64,000 nucleotides of DNA from Paraburkholderia sediminicola (GCF_902859805.1 NZ_CADIKC010000003.1:496001-560000); one strand, 5' to 3'; counted from the first letter of the stretch, positions 9,985 to 19,262 are shown. Numbers and translations are program-made. Notes: generated by a model from the sequence alone, not told the origin.

Positions 9985-10241
9985 GGTGGCGTGATCGCAG
10001 AGTGGAACAGGTGGCGCGGTCGGGTTCGGCAGGGTCTTGCAGACGGGTGAAGCAATCGGCTTCAGCTGCCGGCTTTTACCGGAGCATCACACCATTCGAT
10101 GCAGCAGGGTTCGAACGCACGCGGAATGCTCTAAACTGGCGATTCTAAAGCACTCGCCCGCGGTTCCGCGCCTCAGTGACCACTCGGCGCGCAGCGCGTG
10201 AGCAGAGGCTTCGCGACACTGTCCCAGCCAACCGATTCTGC

Positions 10242-12446
10242 ATGACCGAACCCGAAGCAACCGACGTTTTCGAGCCGAAAAAAGTGCTCGCCCAATTGCC
10301 GCATCTGCCCGGCGTCTATCGCTATTACGATACGCAGGGCACGGTGCTTTACGTGGGCAAGGCGCGCGATCTCAAGAAGCGCGTCTCGAGCTACTTCACG
10401 AAGACGCAACTGTCGCCGCGCATCGCGATGATGGTGACGCGCATTGCGCGCATCGAGACGACTGTCACGCGCTCCGAGGCCGAAGCGCTGCTGCTCGAAA
10501 ACAACCTGATCAAGGCGCTGGCGCCGCGTTACAACATTCTGTTTCGCGACGACAAGTCGTATCCCTATCTCAAGCTGACCGGCCACAAGTTTCCGCGCAT
10601 GGCGTATTACCGCGGCTCGGTGGATCGCAAGAACCAGTACTTCGGGCCGTTCCCAAGCGCATGGGCGGTGCGCGAAAGCATCCAGATCCTGCAGCGCGTC
10701 TTCCAGTTGCGCACGTGCGAGGATTCCGTGTTCAACAACCGCACGCGGCCGTGTCTGCTGCATCAGATCGGCCGTTGCACGGCGCCGTGCGTCGCGGCGA
10801 TTAGCGAAGAAGATTACGCGCGCGATGTCGCCAATGCGTCGCGCTTTCTGCTCGGCCGGCAGGGCGAGGTGATGAAGGAGCTCGAGCAGAAGATGCACGC
10901 GTTCGCGAGCGAGCTGAAGTTCGAGCAGGCCGCGGCGGTGCGCAATCAGATGAGCTCGCTGTCGACTGTGCTGCATCAGCAGGCGATCGAAGTCGGCGGC
11001 GATAGTGACGTCGATATTCTCGCGGTGGTCGCGCTCGGTGGGCGCGTGTGCGTGAATCTCGCGATGGTGCGCGGCGGGCGGCATCTGGGCGACAAGGCTT
11101 ATTTTCCGTCGCACGTGGAAAGCGCGTTGACGGTCGGCGAGGGCGGGCTTGAACAAGGCGAGGACGATGAACTACTGGCCGATGTCGCGAGCGATGCGGG
11201 CCTGGTGCCTGATGAGGCTGCAGACAGCGTGAACGAATCGTCTGATGCAGCTGACGCGCTCGCAATCGCCGGGGAGATGCCGGCCGAAGAGGATGACGAC
11301 GAGGCAGATGCTGCTGTCGAGGCCGAAGACGAAGAGGGTGATGCGGTTGAGTCCGAAGTCGAGCCTTCGGCGCCGCGCAAAGGCCGTGCGACTGTCGGTG
11401 GCATCGAATCTGAGGTGCTGGAGGCGTTTATCGCGCAGCACTACATCGGCAATCGCGTTCCGCCGGTGCTCGTGGTCAGCCACGCGCCGTCCACGCGCGA
11501 ACTGGTCGACGTGCTGATCGAGCAGGCCGGCCACAAGGTGACGGTGCTGCGCCAGCCGCAAGGTCAACGGCGCGCATGGCTCGCGATGGCCGAGCAGAAC
11601 GCGCGGCTCGCGCTCGCACGCCTGCTCTCGGAACAAGGCTCGCAGCAGGCCCGCACGCGCGCGCTCACCGACACGCTCGGCATGGAGTGCGATGACCTCG
11701 CGCATCTGCGTATCGAGTGCTTCGACATCAGCCACACGATGGGCGAGGCGACGCAGGCGTCGTGCGTGGTGTATCACCATCACAAGATGCAGTCGTCCGA
11801 ATACCGGCGCTACAACATCACTGGCATTACGCCCGGCGACGACTACGCGGCGATGCGCCAGGTGTTGACGCGCCGCTACGAGAAGATGGTCGCGCAGGCG
11901 GCCGCGAACGCTGCGGACGAAGCCGCCGAATTGCAAAGCGACGCGGCCGCGGACCCGTCGCTCGCAGCGGATGCCGCGGAACCGGCTGCGGCCGGCGGCA
12001 TTCTGCCGACCATCGTGTTGATCGACGGCGGCAAGGGTCAGGTTGAAATCGCGCGCCAGGTGTTCACCGAACTGGGTCTCGATACCGGCATGCTGGTCGG
12101 TGTCGCGAAGGGCGAGGGACGCAAGGTCGGTCTCGAAACCTTGATTTTCGCGGACGGCCGCGCGGCGCTCGAACTCGGCAAGGAAAGCGCGGCGCTGATG
12201 CTGGTCGCGCAGATTCGTGACGAGGCGCACCGCTTTGCCATTACCGGTATGCGCGCGAAACGCGGCAAGACTCGCCAGACTTCGCGGCTCGAAGAACTCG
12301 AAGGGGTGGGCGCGAAGCGGCGTCAGCGGCTGTTGGCGCGCTTCGGCGGTCTGCGCGGGGTGGTTGCGGCCAGCGTCGAGGATCTGGCGAGCGTCGAAGG
12401 AATTTCGCAGGCGCTTGCCGAGCAGATCTACCGGCAGTTGCACTGA
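10242..12446 (+). CDS. uvrC: Excinuclease ABC subunit C
   Basis: Nuclease that makes both incisions around DNA lesions in nucleotide excision repair with UvrA and UvrB. The N-terminal GIY-YIG domain is seen in LPGVYRYYD and [12 protein letters not shown], followed by the UvrB-contact region, an RNase H-like domain ([20 protein letters not shown]) and a C-terminal helix-hairpin-helix region ([19 protein letters not shown]). It has 734 residues, about 120 more than the E. coli protein. The excess comes from two Asp/Glu/Ala-rich inserts near residues 310-385 and 560-595. ATG at 10242 is preferred over an upstream in-frame ATG at 10176. Confidence 0.97.
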   Translation: MTEPEATDVFEPKKVLAQLPHLPGVYRYYDTQGTVLYVGKARDLKKRVSSYFTKTQLSPRIAMMVTRIARIETTVTRSEAEALLLENNLIKALAPRYNILFRDDKSYPYLKLTGHKFPRMAYYRGSVDRKNQYFGPFPSAWAVRESIQILQRVFQLRTCEDSVFNNRTRPCLLHQIGRCTAPCVAAISEEDYARDVANASRFLLGRQGEVMKELEQKMHAFASELKFEQAAAVRNQMSSLSTVLHQQAIEVGGDSDVDILAVVALGGRVCVNLAMVRGGRHLGDKAYFPSHVESALTVGEGGLEQGEDDELLADVASDAGLVPDEAADSVNESSDAADALAIAGEMPAEEDDDEADAAVEAEDEEGDAVESEVEPSAPRKGRATVGGIESEVLEAFIAQHYIGNRVPPVLVVSHAPSTRELVDVLIEQAGHKVTVLRQPQGQRRAWLAMAEQNARLALARLLSEQGSQQARTRALTDTLGMECDDLAHLRIECFDISHTMGEATQASCVVYHHHKMQSSEYRRYNITGITPGDDYAAMRQVLTRRYEKMVAQAAANAADEAAELQSDAAADPSLAADAAEPAAAGGILPTIVLIDGGKGQVEIARQVFTELGLDTGMLVGVAKGEGRKVGLETLIFADGRAALELGKESAALMLVAQIRDEAHRFAITGMRAKRGKTRQTSRLEELEGVGAKRRQRLLARFGGLRGVVAASVEDLASVEGISQALAEQIYRQLH

Positions 12447-12643
12447 TCGCGGTACGCCACGCTGCCCGAGGAGGGCAACGTGCGGCCAATGGGTGGCGCA
12501 GAAGCGCTTAGCAAGCGGGTGATACGTGCCAGACAAACGGTGCTCCGGCGCGGCGCCTGCCAGGCCCCGCGCGCCGCTTTGCTTGTGGCAGGCCCTGTGA
12601 CACGGCACAATTGCATCTCCCTTGTCAGACGCTGCGCCTGCCC

Positions 12644-13237
12644 ATGCCGTTTAATTTCCCGATTTTCCTGACTTGGCTGCGGATCGTCCTGATTCCGCTC
12701 GTCGTCGGCGTGTTCTATTTGCCTGACATGATGATGAGCCCGGCGCACCGCAATCTGGCCGCCGCGACGATTTTCATTCTGGCGGCGCTCACCGACTGGT
12801 TCGACGGCTTTCTGGCCCGCAAATGGAATCAGACCTCGGCGTTCGGCGCGTTTCTCGATCCCGTCGCCGACAAGCTGATGGTGACCGCAGCGTTGCTGGT
12901 GCTCGTGCAACTGGCACGGATCGATTCGGCGATCGCGCTGGTGATCGTCGGGCGCGAGATCGCCATCTCGGCGCTGCGTGAGTGGATGGCGCAGATCGGC
13001 GCATCGAAGAGTGTCGCGGTGAATTCGCTCGGCAAATTCAAGACGGTGTGCCAGATGGTCGCGATCCCGATGCTGCTGTTCTACGGGCCGTTGCCGTTCG
13101 GCGGCGGGGTGTCTGTCGATACGCGAGTGTGGGGCCTGTGGCTGATCTATCTGGCCGCGTTCCTGACGATCTGGTCGATGCTCTATTACATGAAACTCGC
13201 GTGGCCCCAGATCCGCGAGCGTGGTGGCGTCGCCTGA
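12644..13237 (+). CDS. pgsA: CDP-diacylglycerol-glycerol-3-phosphate 3-phosphatidyltransferase
   Basis: Inner-membrane enzyme of phosphatidylglycerol synthesis. The CDP-alcohol phosphotransferase motif is complete: DG at 46-47, AR, G, then the two aspartates in FLDPVADKL. Several hydrophobic segments fit an integral membrane protein. The start MPFNFPIFLTWLRI at 12644 gives 197 residues, the expected length; an earlier in-frame ATG at 12611 is less likely. The uvrC-pgsA-tRNA arrangement is typical of proteobacteria. Confidence 0.96.
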   Translation: MPFNFPIFLTWLRIVLIPLVVGVFYLPDMMMSPAHRNLAAATIFILAALTDWFDGFLARKWNQTSAFGAFLDPVADKLMVTAALLVLVQLARIDSAIALVIVGREIAISALREWMAQIGASKSVAVNSLGKFKTVCQMVAIPMLLFYGPLPFGGGVSVDTRVWGLWLIYLAAFLTIWSMLYYMKLAWPQIRERGGVA

Positions 13238-13338
13238 TCGGAAACGTTCGGGGCACGATGCCCGAGCGGGCGAAGCGTGTCCGAACGTCGGGCAGGTGTG
13301 AGTGAAATCTTTTCAGTTAAAGACATTCGCAAAAGGGG

Positions 13339-13367
13339 TTGACACGTTTCAGTCGTTTCTCCATAAT
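13339..13367 (+). promoter_or_regulatory. Sigma-70 promoter of the tRNA operon
   Basis: A perfect -35 box TTGACA (13339-13344), a 17-base spacer and a -10 box CATAAT (13362-13367). It lies 84 bases before the first tRNA-Gly gene and nothing else follows in this direction, so it should drive the tRNA-Gly, tRNA-Gly, tRNA-Cys transcript. Confidence 0.8.
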
Positions 13368-13450
13368 CTCGTTTCTCCGATGCACGCAGTTTGAAGCGCG
13401 GAGCAGTAAGAGAGTAGTTGCAGTAATAAGGCAGCAGTTAGCAGCACATT

Positions 13451-13526
13451 GCGGGAGTAGCTCAGTTGGTAGAGCGCAACCTTGCCAAGGTTGAGGTCGC
13501 GAGTTCGAGCCTCGTCTCCCGCTCCA
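13451..13526 (+). tRNA. tRNA-Gly (GCC)
   Basis: A 76-base cloverleaf with the acceptor stem GCGGGAG/CTCCCGC, D-loop AGCTCAGTTGGTAGAGC, anticodon GCC in CTTGCCAAG, the T-arm GGTTCGAG-type sequence and an encoded CCA end. It is the first of two identical copies. Confidence 0.97.
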
Positions 13527-13588
13527 AATTTTGAAGCAACGCTTTGTTTGGCGAAGTAAAAGTGCAAGGCGTTGTGAAGTAGGGCAAT

Positions 13589-13664
13589 GCGGGAGTAGCT
13601 CAGTTGGTAGAGCGCAACCTTGCCAAGGTTGAGGTCGCGAGTTCGAGCCTCGTCTCCCGCTCCA
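13589..13664 (+). tRNA. tRNA-Gly (GCC), second copy
   Basis: Base-for-base identical to the copy at 13451-13526, separated by 62 bases. Same anticodon GCC and encoded CCA. Same operon. Confidence 0.97.
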
Positions 13665-13768
13665 TACATAAGGGGAAGCAACGCTTCCCTTTTTGTTTGG
13701 TGGGTCGGTCCTTACGGTCGCCCGCCAGACAAATCTGAGAATCTGCAGCTAGATTCCAGTCCGCTTGC

Positions 13769-13842
13769 GGCGCGATAGCAAAGCGGTTATGCAGCGGCCT
13801 GCAAAGCCGTTTAGGCCGGTTCGACTCCGGCTCGCGCCTCCA
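13769..13842 (+). tRNA. tRNA-Cys (GCA), integration target of the prophage
   Basis: A 74-base tRNA with acceptor GGCGCGA/TCGCGCC, anticodon GCA in CCTGCAAAG, and encoded CCA. The 3' half from the anticodon arm onward is repeated exactly at 54523, which shows that this gene is the attachment site. The gene remains complete on the integrase side. Confidence 0.97.
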
Positions 13843-13852
13843 GTAGTTGATG
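13792..13852 (+). repeat. attL core (61-bp direct repeat)
   Basis: A 61-base sequence covering the 3' half of tRNA-Cys plus ten bases beyond it. It is identical to 54523-54583. The sequences diverge immediately outside both ends. It marks the left boundary of the prophage. Confidence 0.95.
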
Positions 13853-13890
13853 CACTGAAAAGCCCCGCCAGTCGGGGCTTTTCGCTTTTT
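13853..13890. terminator. Terminator after tRNA-Cys, phage side of attL
   Basis: AAAAGCCCCG pairs with CGGGGCTTTT across a short loop (about 13857-13879), followed by a further T run. Because it lies right of the attL core it came with the phage, and it replaces the original chromosomal terminator that is now at 54585. Confidence 0.75.
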
Positions 13891-13956
13891 CAGCTCATGA
13901 TTTTGCATCTTTCCATGTATGGAAATGTGCTGTCTAAAGTGGTACAAAGCCCTCTC

Positions 13957-13987
13957 TAACCACTCGAAAAAAACGCGAAACCACTCG
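13957..13987. other. Candidate integrase arm-binding sites, left
   Basis: AACCACTCG occurs twice as a direct repeat at 13958-13966 and 13979-13987 in the gap between attL and the integrase gene. The inverse sequence GAGTGGTTA recurs at 54469-54477 and a variant GTGTGGTTA at 54482-54490, inside attR. This layout is what arm-type sites of a tyrosine integrase look like; binding is inferred. Confidence 0.45.
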
Positions 13988-14031
13988 CATACCGGCTCAT
14001 TGGCCGTTTGCGTGAGTTTTGCAGCGGGGCT

Positions 14032-15192
14032 ATGGCCACTAAAAGAATGCGTCCGTCCGGGACGTGGGAATTCATCATTCGGCGCAAAGGCATTCTGCCA
14101 AAGCCACTTTCCCTGACCTTCGATACAGAGGAGGAGGGCGACGCATACGTCAGGCGTCTGGAGCAGATGCTCGACGCCGGCATACTTCCCGAAGATCTCG
14201 TTGCTCGCCGCAGCGAGCTGGTGACCGTCGACGATGGCATTCGCTCTTACATGACCAAGGTGTCGTTGCCTGATTCAGATGTCTCGTTGCTCAACGCGTT
14301 GATTGGGCGATGGACGGGGCAGGCGTTGACGGGCGTCGACTATCAATGGGCTGAAGGGTGGGTCAAAAGCATGAAGCGCAAAGACGTGATGGCGCCGTCG
14401 ACCATACGCCATTATGTCGGTGCGCTCGCACGCTGCTTCGATTGGGTCGTGCGATCCGGCACCCCGTCACTGGCGACCAATCCATTGCGCCTGTTGCCGA
14501 AGCGCTATGCGACGTACACCGAGGAAGATTCGGCGGCGGTGCGTGCGCAGGACAAGACGCCGAAAGAAGATGAGCACCGCGATCGGCGGCCGTCCGCAAA
14601 TGAGGAAAAGGCGATCAGGCGGATCCTCGACGGCGAGAAGGCTGAGAACCGGCAACGGCGCGCAGAGCTGAAATATCGGCCGGCGATGGTGTTCCTGTTC
14701 GAGCTCGGTATCGAGTCGGCCATGCGGATGCGCGAAATGTACACGCTCGATGTCACGCAGGTCGACGTCGGCCGCAGGACCGTGTTTCTCGACAAGACGA
14801 AGAACGGCAGCAAGCGACAGGTGCCGTTGACGACCGTCGCATTGCGGGCGTTCGAGGACTACGTCGAGCTCGTGAAGGGTGGCGATGCGGAGATGGACGG
14901 ATTCAACTTCGACGGCGGCCTGCTTTTCCCCTGGTGGGACGGGTCGCGCGATAAGAAGGTGCTGGCGGGCGTGTCGGTGCGGCTATCGGGCCAGTTTGGG
15001 CGCATCTTTGATGCGGCGGGATGTGGGGATCTGAAGTTTCACGATCTGCGGCATGAGGCCACGTCGCGGCTCTATGAGCGCACTTCGCTGTCCGACGTCC
15101 AGATCGCGAAGATCACTGGACACTCGGACACGAAGGTGCTCATGCGCTACTCCAATCTACGCGGCAGCGATCTGGCCGTGCGTCTGTGGTAG
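14032..15192 (+). CDS. int: Tyrosine-family phage integrase
   Basis: Site-specific recombinase that integrates and excises the prophage at tRNA-Cys. It has 386 residues. The catalytic set is visible: R232 in AMRMRE, K257 in DKTKNGS, H337 and R340 in HDLRH, H364 in GHSD and the nucleophile Y373 in MRYSNL. The N-terminal part should contain the arm-binding and core-binding domains. ATG at 14032 is preferred over an in-frame ATG at 14008. Its 3' end overlaps the convergent xis-like gene by 36 bases. It is adjacent to attL, as expected. Confidence 0.95.
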   Translation: MATKRMRPSGTWEFIIRRKGILPKPLSLTFDTEEEGDAYVRRLEQMLDAGILPEDLVARRSELVTVDDGIRSYMTKVSLPDSDVSLLNALIGRWTGQALTGVDYQWAEGWVKSMKRKDVMAPSTIRHYVGALARCFDWVVRSGTPSLATNPLRLLPKRYATYTEEDSAAVRAQDKTPKEDEHRDRRPSANEEKAIRRILDGEKAENRQRRAELKYRPAMVFLFELGIESAMRMREMYTLDVTQVDVGRRTVFLDKTKNGSKRQVPLTTVALRAFEDYVELVKGGDAEMDGFNFDGGLLFPWWDGSRDKKVLAGVSVRLSGQFGRIFDAAGCGDLKFHDLRHEATSRLYERTSLSDVQIAKITGHSDTKVLMRYSNLRGSDLAVRLW

Positions 15193-15495
15193 GTCGGGCA
15201 GGGTTGGCAAAGTGCGCGCCCGCCGGCCGGGCCTACGCCGATCTGGCGTTCCGATCTGCTTTGCGATAGCTCGGGCTACTTGAGCGTCAGCCTCCGGCTC
15301 ATGAGCCCCCTGCAAGCGCAGCAGCGACTGCTCCTGCGCTTTCCTCCTGAGGAAGGCGACGACGTCATCTTCGAGGAACACCCAAGCTCGGCCGATTTTG
15401 GCGCCGGGCAGCTCGCCTGTGCCGGCGAGTTTCATTGCCGTGTTGCGGTCGACCTTCAAAAACTCGGCACACTCAATCAGATCAAAAGTTTTCAT
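15157..15495 (-). CDS. xis: Excisionase-like helix-turn-helix protein
   Basis: A 112-residue protein whose first 50 residues (FDLIECAEFLKVDRNTAMKL then GELPGAKIGRAWVFLEDDV) form a winged helix-turn-helix of the MerR/excisionase type. The C-terminal part is basic and low in complexity. Position next to int at the end of the leftward early operon fits Xis, which bends DNA and directs excision. The start at 15495 overlaps the previous gene in ATGA form. The gene symbol is by analogy. Confidence 0.7.
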   Translation of the reverse strand: MKTFDLIECAEFLKVDRNTAMKLAGTGELPGAKIGRAWVFLEDDVVAFLRRKAQEQSLLRLQGAHEPEADAQVARAIAKQIGTPDRRRPGRRARTLPTLPDLPQTHGQIAAA

Positions 15496-15866
15496 GCGCT
15501 CATGCTCCCAGCTCGACGCGCGGCAGCTTGTTGAAACGCTGCCAAAATTTCCATTGCTCGAAAGTTGGCCCGGCTCGTTGCCGACGCCTGCCCCGCGACG
15601 CACCAGTGTTCATCCATCCGTCGACGCACGCTCATTGCGCGATAGCGCTCGATCTTGCCGGTATCGAGCAGTGCGCTAAGCGCTGTCTCAATCGCGGCCT
15701 GTGCCGTCGACAGGGCCATAATGATTCGCTTCTTCGGCAGGCTGCCGTCCCGCTCAAGCAGCGACAGAATCTCTGCCTGCAAAGCAACTTGGTCACGCGC
15801 CCACTGACGGTGCCCGTTGACGATCACAGGAACGTATCGCCCCGAATCAATCGGCATGCGGCTCAT
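15492..15866 (-). CDS. Phage protein of unknown function
   Basis: A 124-residue protein. The middle part (ILSLLERDGSLPKKRIIMAL then STAQAAIETALSALLDTGKI) reads like a winged-helix DNA-binding fold, so a regulatory role is possible but unproven. The start MSRMPIDSGRY at 15866 overlaps the previous stop in ATGA form, and its stop overlaps the xis start. It belongs to the leftward early operon driven from about 20500. Confidence 0.65.
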   Translation of the reverse strand: MSRMPIDSGRYVPVIVNGHRQWARDQVALQAEILSLLERDGSLPKKRIIMALSTAQAAIETALSALLDTGKIERYRAMSVRRRMDEHWCVAGQASATSRANFRAMEILAAFQQAAARRAGSMSA

Positions 15867-16315
15867 GGATGACCTCCTATGCACGGCGGCATTCCTGGTG
15901 CTTCGGCCGGGCAATCTGCGCAGGCTTCATCCGGATTCGTGCGACGGATGTTGCAGCAGATTCGACGCATAGCCACCGGCTTCCCCGACTGCGCTGGCGA
16001 GACAGGGGATGCGGCGAGCATCTCGCGATAGATTGCGCCGATACTCCAGACGGGTTCGTATCGGTGTTTCTGGCCGACAAAAGTCATCGCGTTAGTCGGC
16101 TCCATCGGCACAAGCTTCCACCCTTCAGGCACGGCAGGCTTGCTTGACGACAACTCGTCGAGTGTTACAGAGGCTTCCACGAAGGTACGATAGCGACAAC
16201 CCGGTTGATGATGGCTTGCGGCGGTGTCGTCCTGCTTGTCGCAGGTGCACACGGATCTCCGATGGTCCCGGGCGTAGTCGATAATCGCAGAAGCCTGTTG
16301 GTAGATAGTGCTCAC
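15863..16315 (-). CDS. Small phage protein with Cys/His-rich ends
   Basis: A 150-residue protein. It contains a segment VPEGWKLVPMEPTNAM, a motif seen in many uncharacterised early phage proteins, and scattered cysteines near both ends (CTCDK near residue 23; CADCP near the C-terminus) that might bind metal. No function can be given. ATGA overlaps at both ends tie it to its neighbours. Confidence 0.6.
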   Translation of the reverse strand: MSTIYQQASAIIDYARDHRRSVCTCDKQDDTAASHHQPGCRYRTFVEASVTLDELSSSKPAVPEGWKLVPMEPTNAMTFVGQKHRYEPVWSIGAIYREMLAASPVSPAQSGKPVAMRRICCNIRRTNPDEACADCPAEAPGMPPCIGGHP

Positions 16316-16503
16316 GATTGATCCTCCACAGCGGCTGCTATCTGCTGCGCCGGTTCCTGTGCTTCGATAATGGACTTATCGAACAGCTTGACTATCGCGC
16401 GAATGCCGTGCCACTGGCTCGATGGGGACGCATCGGTGACGGACGCGATCGCAGCAGCCGACAGATGGTGTTTCTGGCCGTTGATGCCTGTGATCGTGAT
16501 CAT
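16312..16503 (-). CDS. Small phage protein of unknown function
   Basis: A 63-residue protein starting MITITGINGQKHHLSAAAIA. It reads like a short beta-rich domain. A longer upstream extension of the frame lies within the next gene and is unlikely. ATGA-type overlaps with both neighbours support translation. Not recognised. Confidence 0.55.
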   Translation of the reverse strand: MITITGINGQKHHLSAAAIASVTDASPSSQWHGIRAIVKLFDKSIIEAQEPAQQIAAAVEDQS

Positions 16504-16970
16504 GTCTGCGCCTCGCTGTGGGACTCTTGGCGGTCGATGTGTTCGATCTCTGCGAGGATCAGCGAGGCGGCTTTGACCAGCCCCCTCCGCGGTATGCCCG
16601 GCTTCCACCAATCCGAGCTAAACGGCCAGAACAGCGGCTCGGGATGATCTGCATCGGCCGGCACAAACGAGTCGAGTGCGTAGCCGGCATCGAGTGCGTA
16701 CGCAGCTCCGGCCAATGCGAGAGTGCCGGGTGCATGTTCATCGTCGTGCTCGGGCGTGCAGCCCTCGACGTCGACGTGGCGCTGCCGTTCTGCGATGACG
16801 TCACGCGCGGCCATACTCAGCATCGCGTGCGCACCGTGTGCGTCAAGAATGGATTGAATGTAGAGCGGCCAGAACGCGTCTTCTGCTGGCGTCACGCTGC
16901 GATCGTTGCTCAATACGGCCGCGCACGCCTCGGCGTGGAGGGCGCGCAATTCGTTTTCGGTTAGTCTCAT
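16500..16970 (-). CDS. Conserved phage protein of unknown function
   Basis: A 156-residue protein. The central and C-terminal words (AARDVIAERQRHVDVEG, EHDDEHAPGTLALAGAAYAL and WWKPGIPRRGLVKAASLILA) match a pattern common in early regions of many phages and prophages. Its biochemical role is not known to me. It lies in the leftward early operon and its stop overlaps the next start. Confidence 0.65.
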   Translation of the reverse strand: MRLTENELRALHAEACAAVLSNDRSVTPAEDAFWPLYIQSILDAHGAHAMLSMAARDVIAERQRHVDVEGCTPEHDDEHAPGTLALAGAAYALDAGYALDSFVPADADHPEPLFWPFSSDWWKPGIPRRGLVKAASLILAEIEHIDRQESHSEAQT

Positions 16971-16979
16971 CGTTGCCTC

Positions 16980-17435
16980 TCACGTCGACGTCGGCCGCAT
17001 AGCGCGGTCGAGCATCATCAGTCCTGTTTCGAGCTGGACGCCGGCGGCGTTAGCCCACGTGCGCGCTTCCTGCGCCGCTTTGTGCCGGCGAAAGCTGCCT
17101 ACCTCGTCGCGCATGAGGTCGAGCAGCTCGATGTCAGCGCCAAGCGCGATCTCATCGACCAGCTTGCGGATCTCGATGCGAACAGCGTCGATTCGAGCGA
17201 GGTTTGCGAGTCGGGAATCCGACTCGCTTCCCTTCTTCTGGATAGCTTTTCGCCGCGCGAGCGGCGCTTCGTTTGTCTGGATCGCTTTGGCGGGCGCGAG
17301 CCCGCTGCTGTTGACGTCGTCGTTCGATGCATGCGCCGGGACGGCGCCAGCGAGGGAAAGCCTTGGGCGTTTGTCCGCCGCACCCCGCTTACGCGGCAGC
17401 GGACGTGGGGTAGAAGTGGCCGGGAGAACCGTCAT
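16980..17435 (-). CDS. Phage protein of unknown function
   Basis: A 151-residue protein with a low-complexity, basic N-terminal half and a helical C-terminal half (LARIDAVRIEIRKLVDEIAL). Its start overlaps the stop of the ParB-like gene upstream, so it may be coupled to it and could act as a partner. No family recognised. Confidence 0.55.
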   Translation of the reverse strand: MTVLPATSTPRPLPRKRGAADKRPRLSLAGAVPAHASNDDVNSSGLAPAKAIQTNEAPLARRKAIQKKGSESDSRLANLARIDAVRIEIRKLVDEIALGADIELLDLMRDEVGSFRRHKAAQEARTWANAAGVQLETGLMMLDRAMRPTST

Positions 17436-18901
17436 TTGGCCTTCTCCCTTGCCTCGATAGCCGCGTTGACGCGTTGACGGCCTTCCTCGGTGGTAGGAAA
17501 GGGCCAGGCGGCGGCCGGGTGCAGCGGAGTCGTCTTGGCCTTCACCTGCTTTGCCAAGGGCGCGAGATCAGCCATGCGCTGCTGCGTGCGGGCGTGATCG
17601 ACTAACCCCTGTCTCGCTGCGTACACGACATCTTCGAGCCATTGCAGCGCTGCAGCGGTCTTCTTATCCCGTTTCAGAACTGGATCGCGGAGCTCTGCGA
17701 CCAGTTCATCGCGTGCCGCGCATAGGGCTTTAAAGCGGCTAGGGAACGTCGTCACGAATTGACCGAGCGAAATAGGTCCCGATTTGCCGCGCTGGTTCAG
17801 ATGGAAGCCCACCGAATAGATCCACGTGGCGGGCTCCGGATGCGCCAATTTGATCTCAACTGTCGGTAGGCCGTTGCCTTTGCCGAATTTTGGGATCACA
17901 AGCCGCTCGCAATCGACGAACACGCCATGCTCATTAGTGGCGTGTAGTGGGTAGTCGATCGGGTCAATGAGCTCGTCAACGAAGACAACATCATTGGGTC
18001 CGGGTATGTCGCGTTTGCCGGCAGTCCCATTGCGGGTCAGCAATTCGGGATTGAACTCGTCCAGCAGCGCGACGATAACCGTCGTGGTATCCATGCTGAG
18101 AAGGCCGAACGACTCATCAGCCTGGACCGCGCGAAGCGCCTGCAAAAGTTGCTTTGCTTGCGGTGGGGTGATCTTGTCGTCTGCAGGCTTTGTGAGTGCC
18201 TTCTTGGTGACCTTTGCTTTCCCGCCCGCTTTGGCCTGTACTGCCGCGCTCTGGAGCCGCTCAAGTGCTTTCTCGCCACCGTGCGTGCGGATCTCATCGA
18301 TAGCGAGCGTCGACGAGACAACCTTATCGCGGACAAGTTTGTGAAGTGCAGCTGGCGCGTGCGCGAGTAGCAGCACGTCGCGGATCGTCTGGTCCGTGAT
18401 GTTCAGTCGTTGGCAAATGGTGGCATTCGATTCGCCGAGCTCTTGGAGTTCGACAACCTTCTCGGCCAACTGCAGCGGCGTGAGCTTCTCACCGTCATTC
18501 GTCGTGATGCCGGCGTATATCAGGTTTGCGCGGTTGACGGACTTTGCTTCGTCGATAACGATCGGAAGGCGATCGATCTGCGCGCCTTCTGAAATAGCGA
18601 GCAGGGCGCCATGGAAACGGTGCTGCCCGGCGTACACATAGATCCGATCTTCGCCACCAACTTTACGCACGAAGCAGCCGAGCGGTTGCTTGCGGTCGTA
18701 ACCATTCACCTTGATGAGGTTCGCCATATGTCGAACGCGATCGGGATCGAGCGGCCGCACGTTATCGCGCGGGTCGTAGTGGATCTGATCGGGCGGTACG
18801 GTCCAGAGATCTGACGATCCACCGCCTGCCGCTTTAACAGCTGCCTTGGTGTTGCCGGTGACGATCATGGCGTCGAGAACGAGCGGACTGGTCTTAGGCA
18901 T
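17432..18901 (-). CDS. ParB/KorB-like DNA-binding protein
   Basis: A 489-residue protein. Residues 30-120 resemble the ParB N-terminal domain: DPRDNVRPLDPDRVRHMANL, then AGQHRFHGAL at 91-100 in place of the usual GERR box. Residues 138-205 have the ParB/KorB central helix-turn-helix layout (KLTPLQLAEKVVELQELGES, NITDQTIRDVLLLAHAP). The C-terminal half is long and not recognised. The start is at 18901; the frame extends upstream to 19087 but inside the next gene. No ParA ATPase is nearby. It may bind the dispersed CAAAGTNACTTTG palindromes of this prophage (inference). Confidence 0.8.
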   Translation of the reverse strand: MPKTSPLVLDAMIVTGNTKAAVKAAGGGSSDLWTVPPDQIHYDPRDNVRPLDPDRVRHMANLIKVNGYDRKQPLGCFVRKVGGEDRIYVYAGQHRFHGALLAISEGAQIDRLPIVIDEAKSVNRANLIYAGITTNDGEKLTPLQLAEKVVELQELGESNATICQRLNITDQTIRDVLLLAHAPAALHKLVRDKVVSSTLAIDEIRTHGGEKALERLQSAAVQAKAGGKAKVTKKALTKPADDKITPPQAKQLLQALRAVQADESFGLLSMDTTTVIVALLDEFNPELLTRNGTAGKRDIPGPNDVVFVDELIDPIDYPLHATNEHGVFVDCERLVIPKFGKGNGLPTVEIKLAHPEPATWIYSVGFHLNQRGKSGPISLGQFVTTFPSRFKALCAARDELVAELRDPVLKRDKKTAAALQWLEDVVYAARQGLVDHARTQQRMADLAPLAKQVKAKTTPLHPAAAWPFPTTEEGRQRVNAAIEAREKAK

Positions 18902-19262
18902 GTTGGTTCTCCTGCGTGCGTGGAATGCCCCCGACGTCGGCGAGCGTGACGTCACGTCCGACGAGCCAGATTCTCCCAGCGTCGCTCCATTTGATTTCCG
19001 CCGACGTCGGCGGGTAGTGGAGCAGCGTTCCGTCGAAGGGCTCGATCGGAGTTCCCGCGAGCCAATAGACGAGCCGCTCGTCTGCATAACGGATGGCCTG
19101 ATTCGCTACGGTCGCGCGAACCAACATCTGCAGCTCAGCGCGCAGCGCCGGCCGATCCGCGTCGACCAGTGCGGTCTCGATGTCGCTAATCGTCAGTGGG
19201 GTCGCCGTACTGGCGAACAGGCTGATCAGCGCCTTGCAAATCGGGGAGAGGTCATTAACCAT
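18894..19262 (-). CDS. Phage protein of unknown function
   Basis: A 122-residue protein starting MVNDLSPICKALISLFASTA. The first 70 residues look like a winged helix (TISDIETALVDADRPALRAE then LQMLVRATVANQ), suggesting DNA binding. It overlaps the start of the ParB-like gene by eight bases, so the two are probably translated together. Confidence 0.6.
   Translation of the reverse strand: MVNDLSPICKALISLFASTATPLTISDIETALVDADRPALRAELQMLVRATVANQAIRYADERLVYWLAGTPIEPFDGTLLHYPPTSAEIKWSDAGRIWLVGRDVTLADVGGIPRTQENQHA

Noticed and set aside
11172..12608. 478-codon leftward frame opposite uvrC
   Set aside because: It mirrors uvrC codons in GC-rich DNA, has no start signal or domain, and uvrC is certain.
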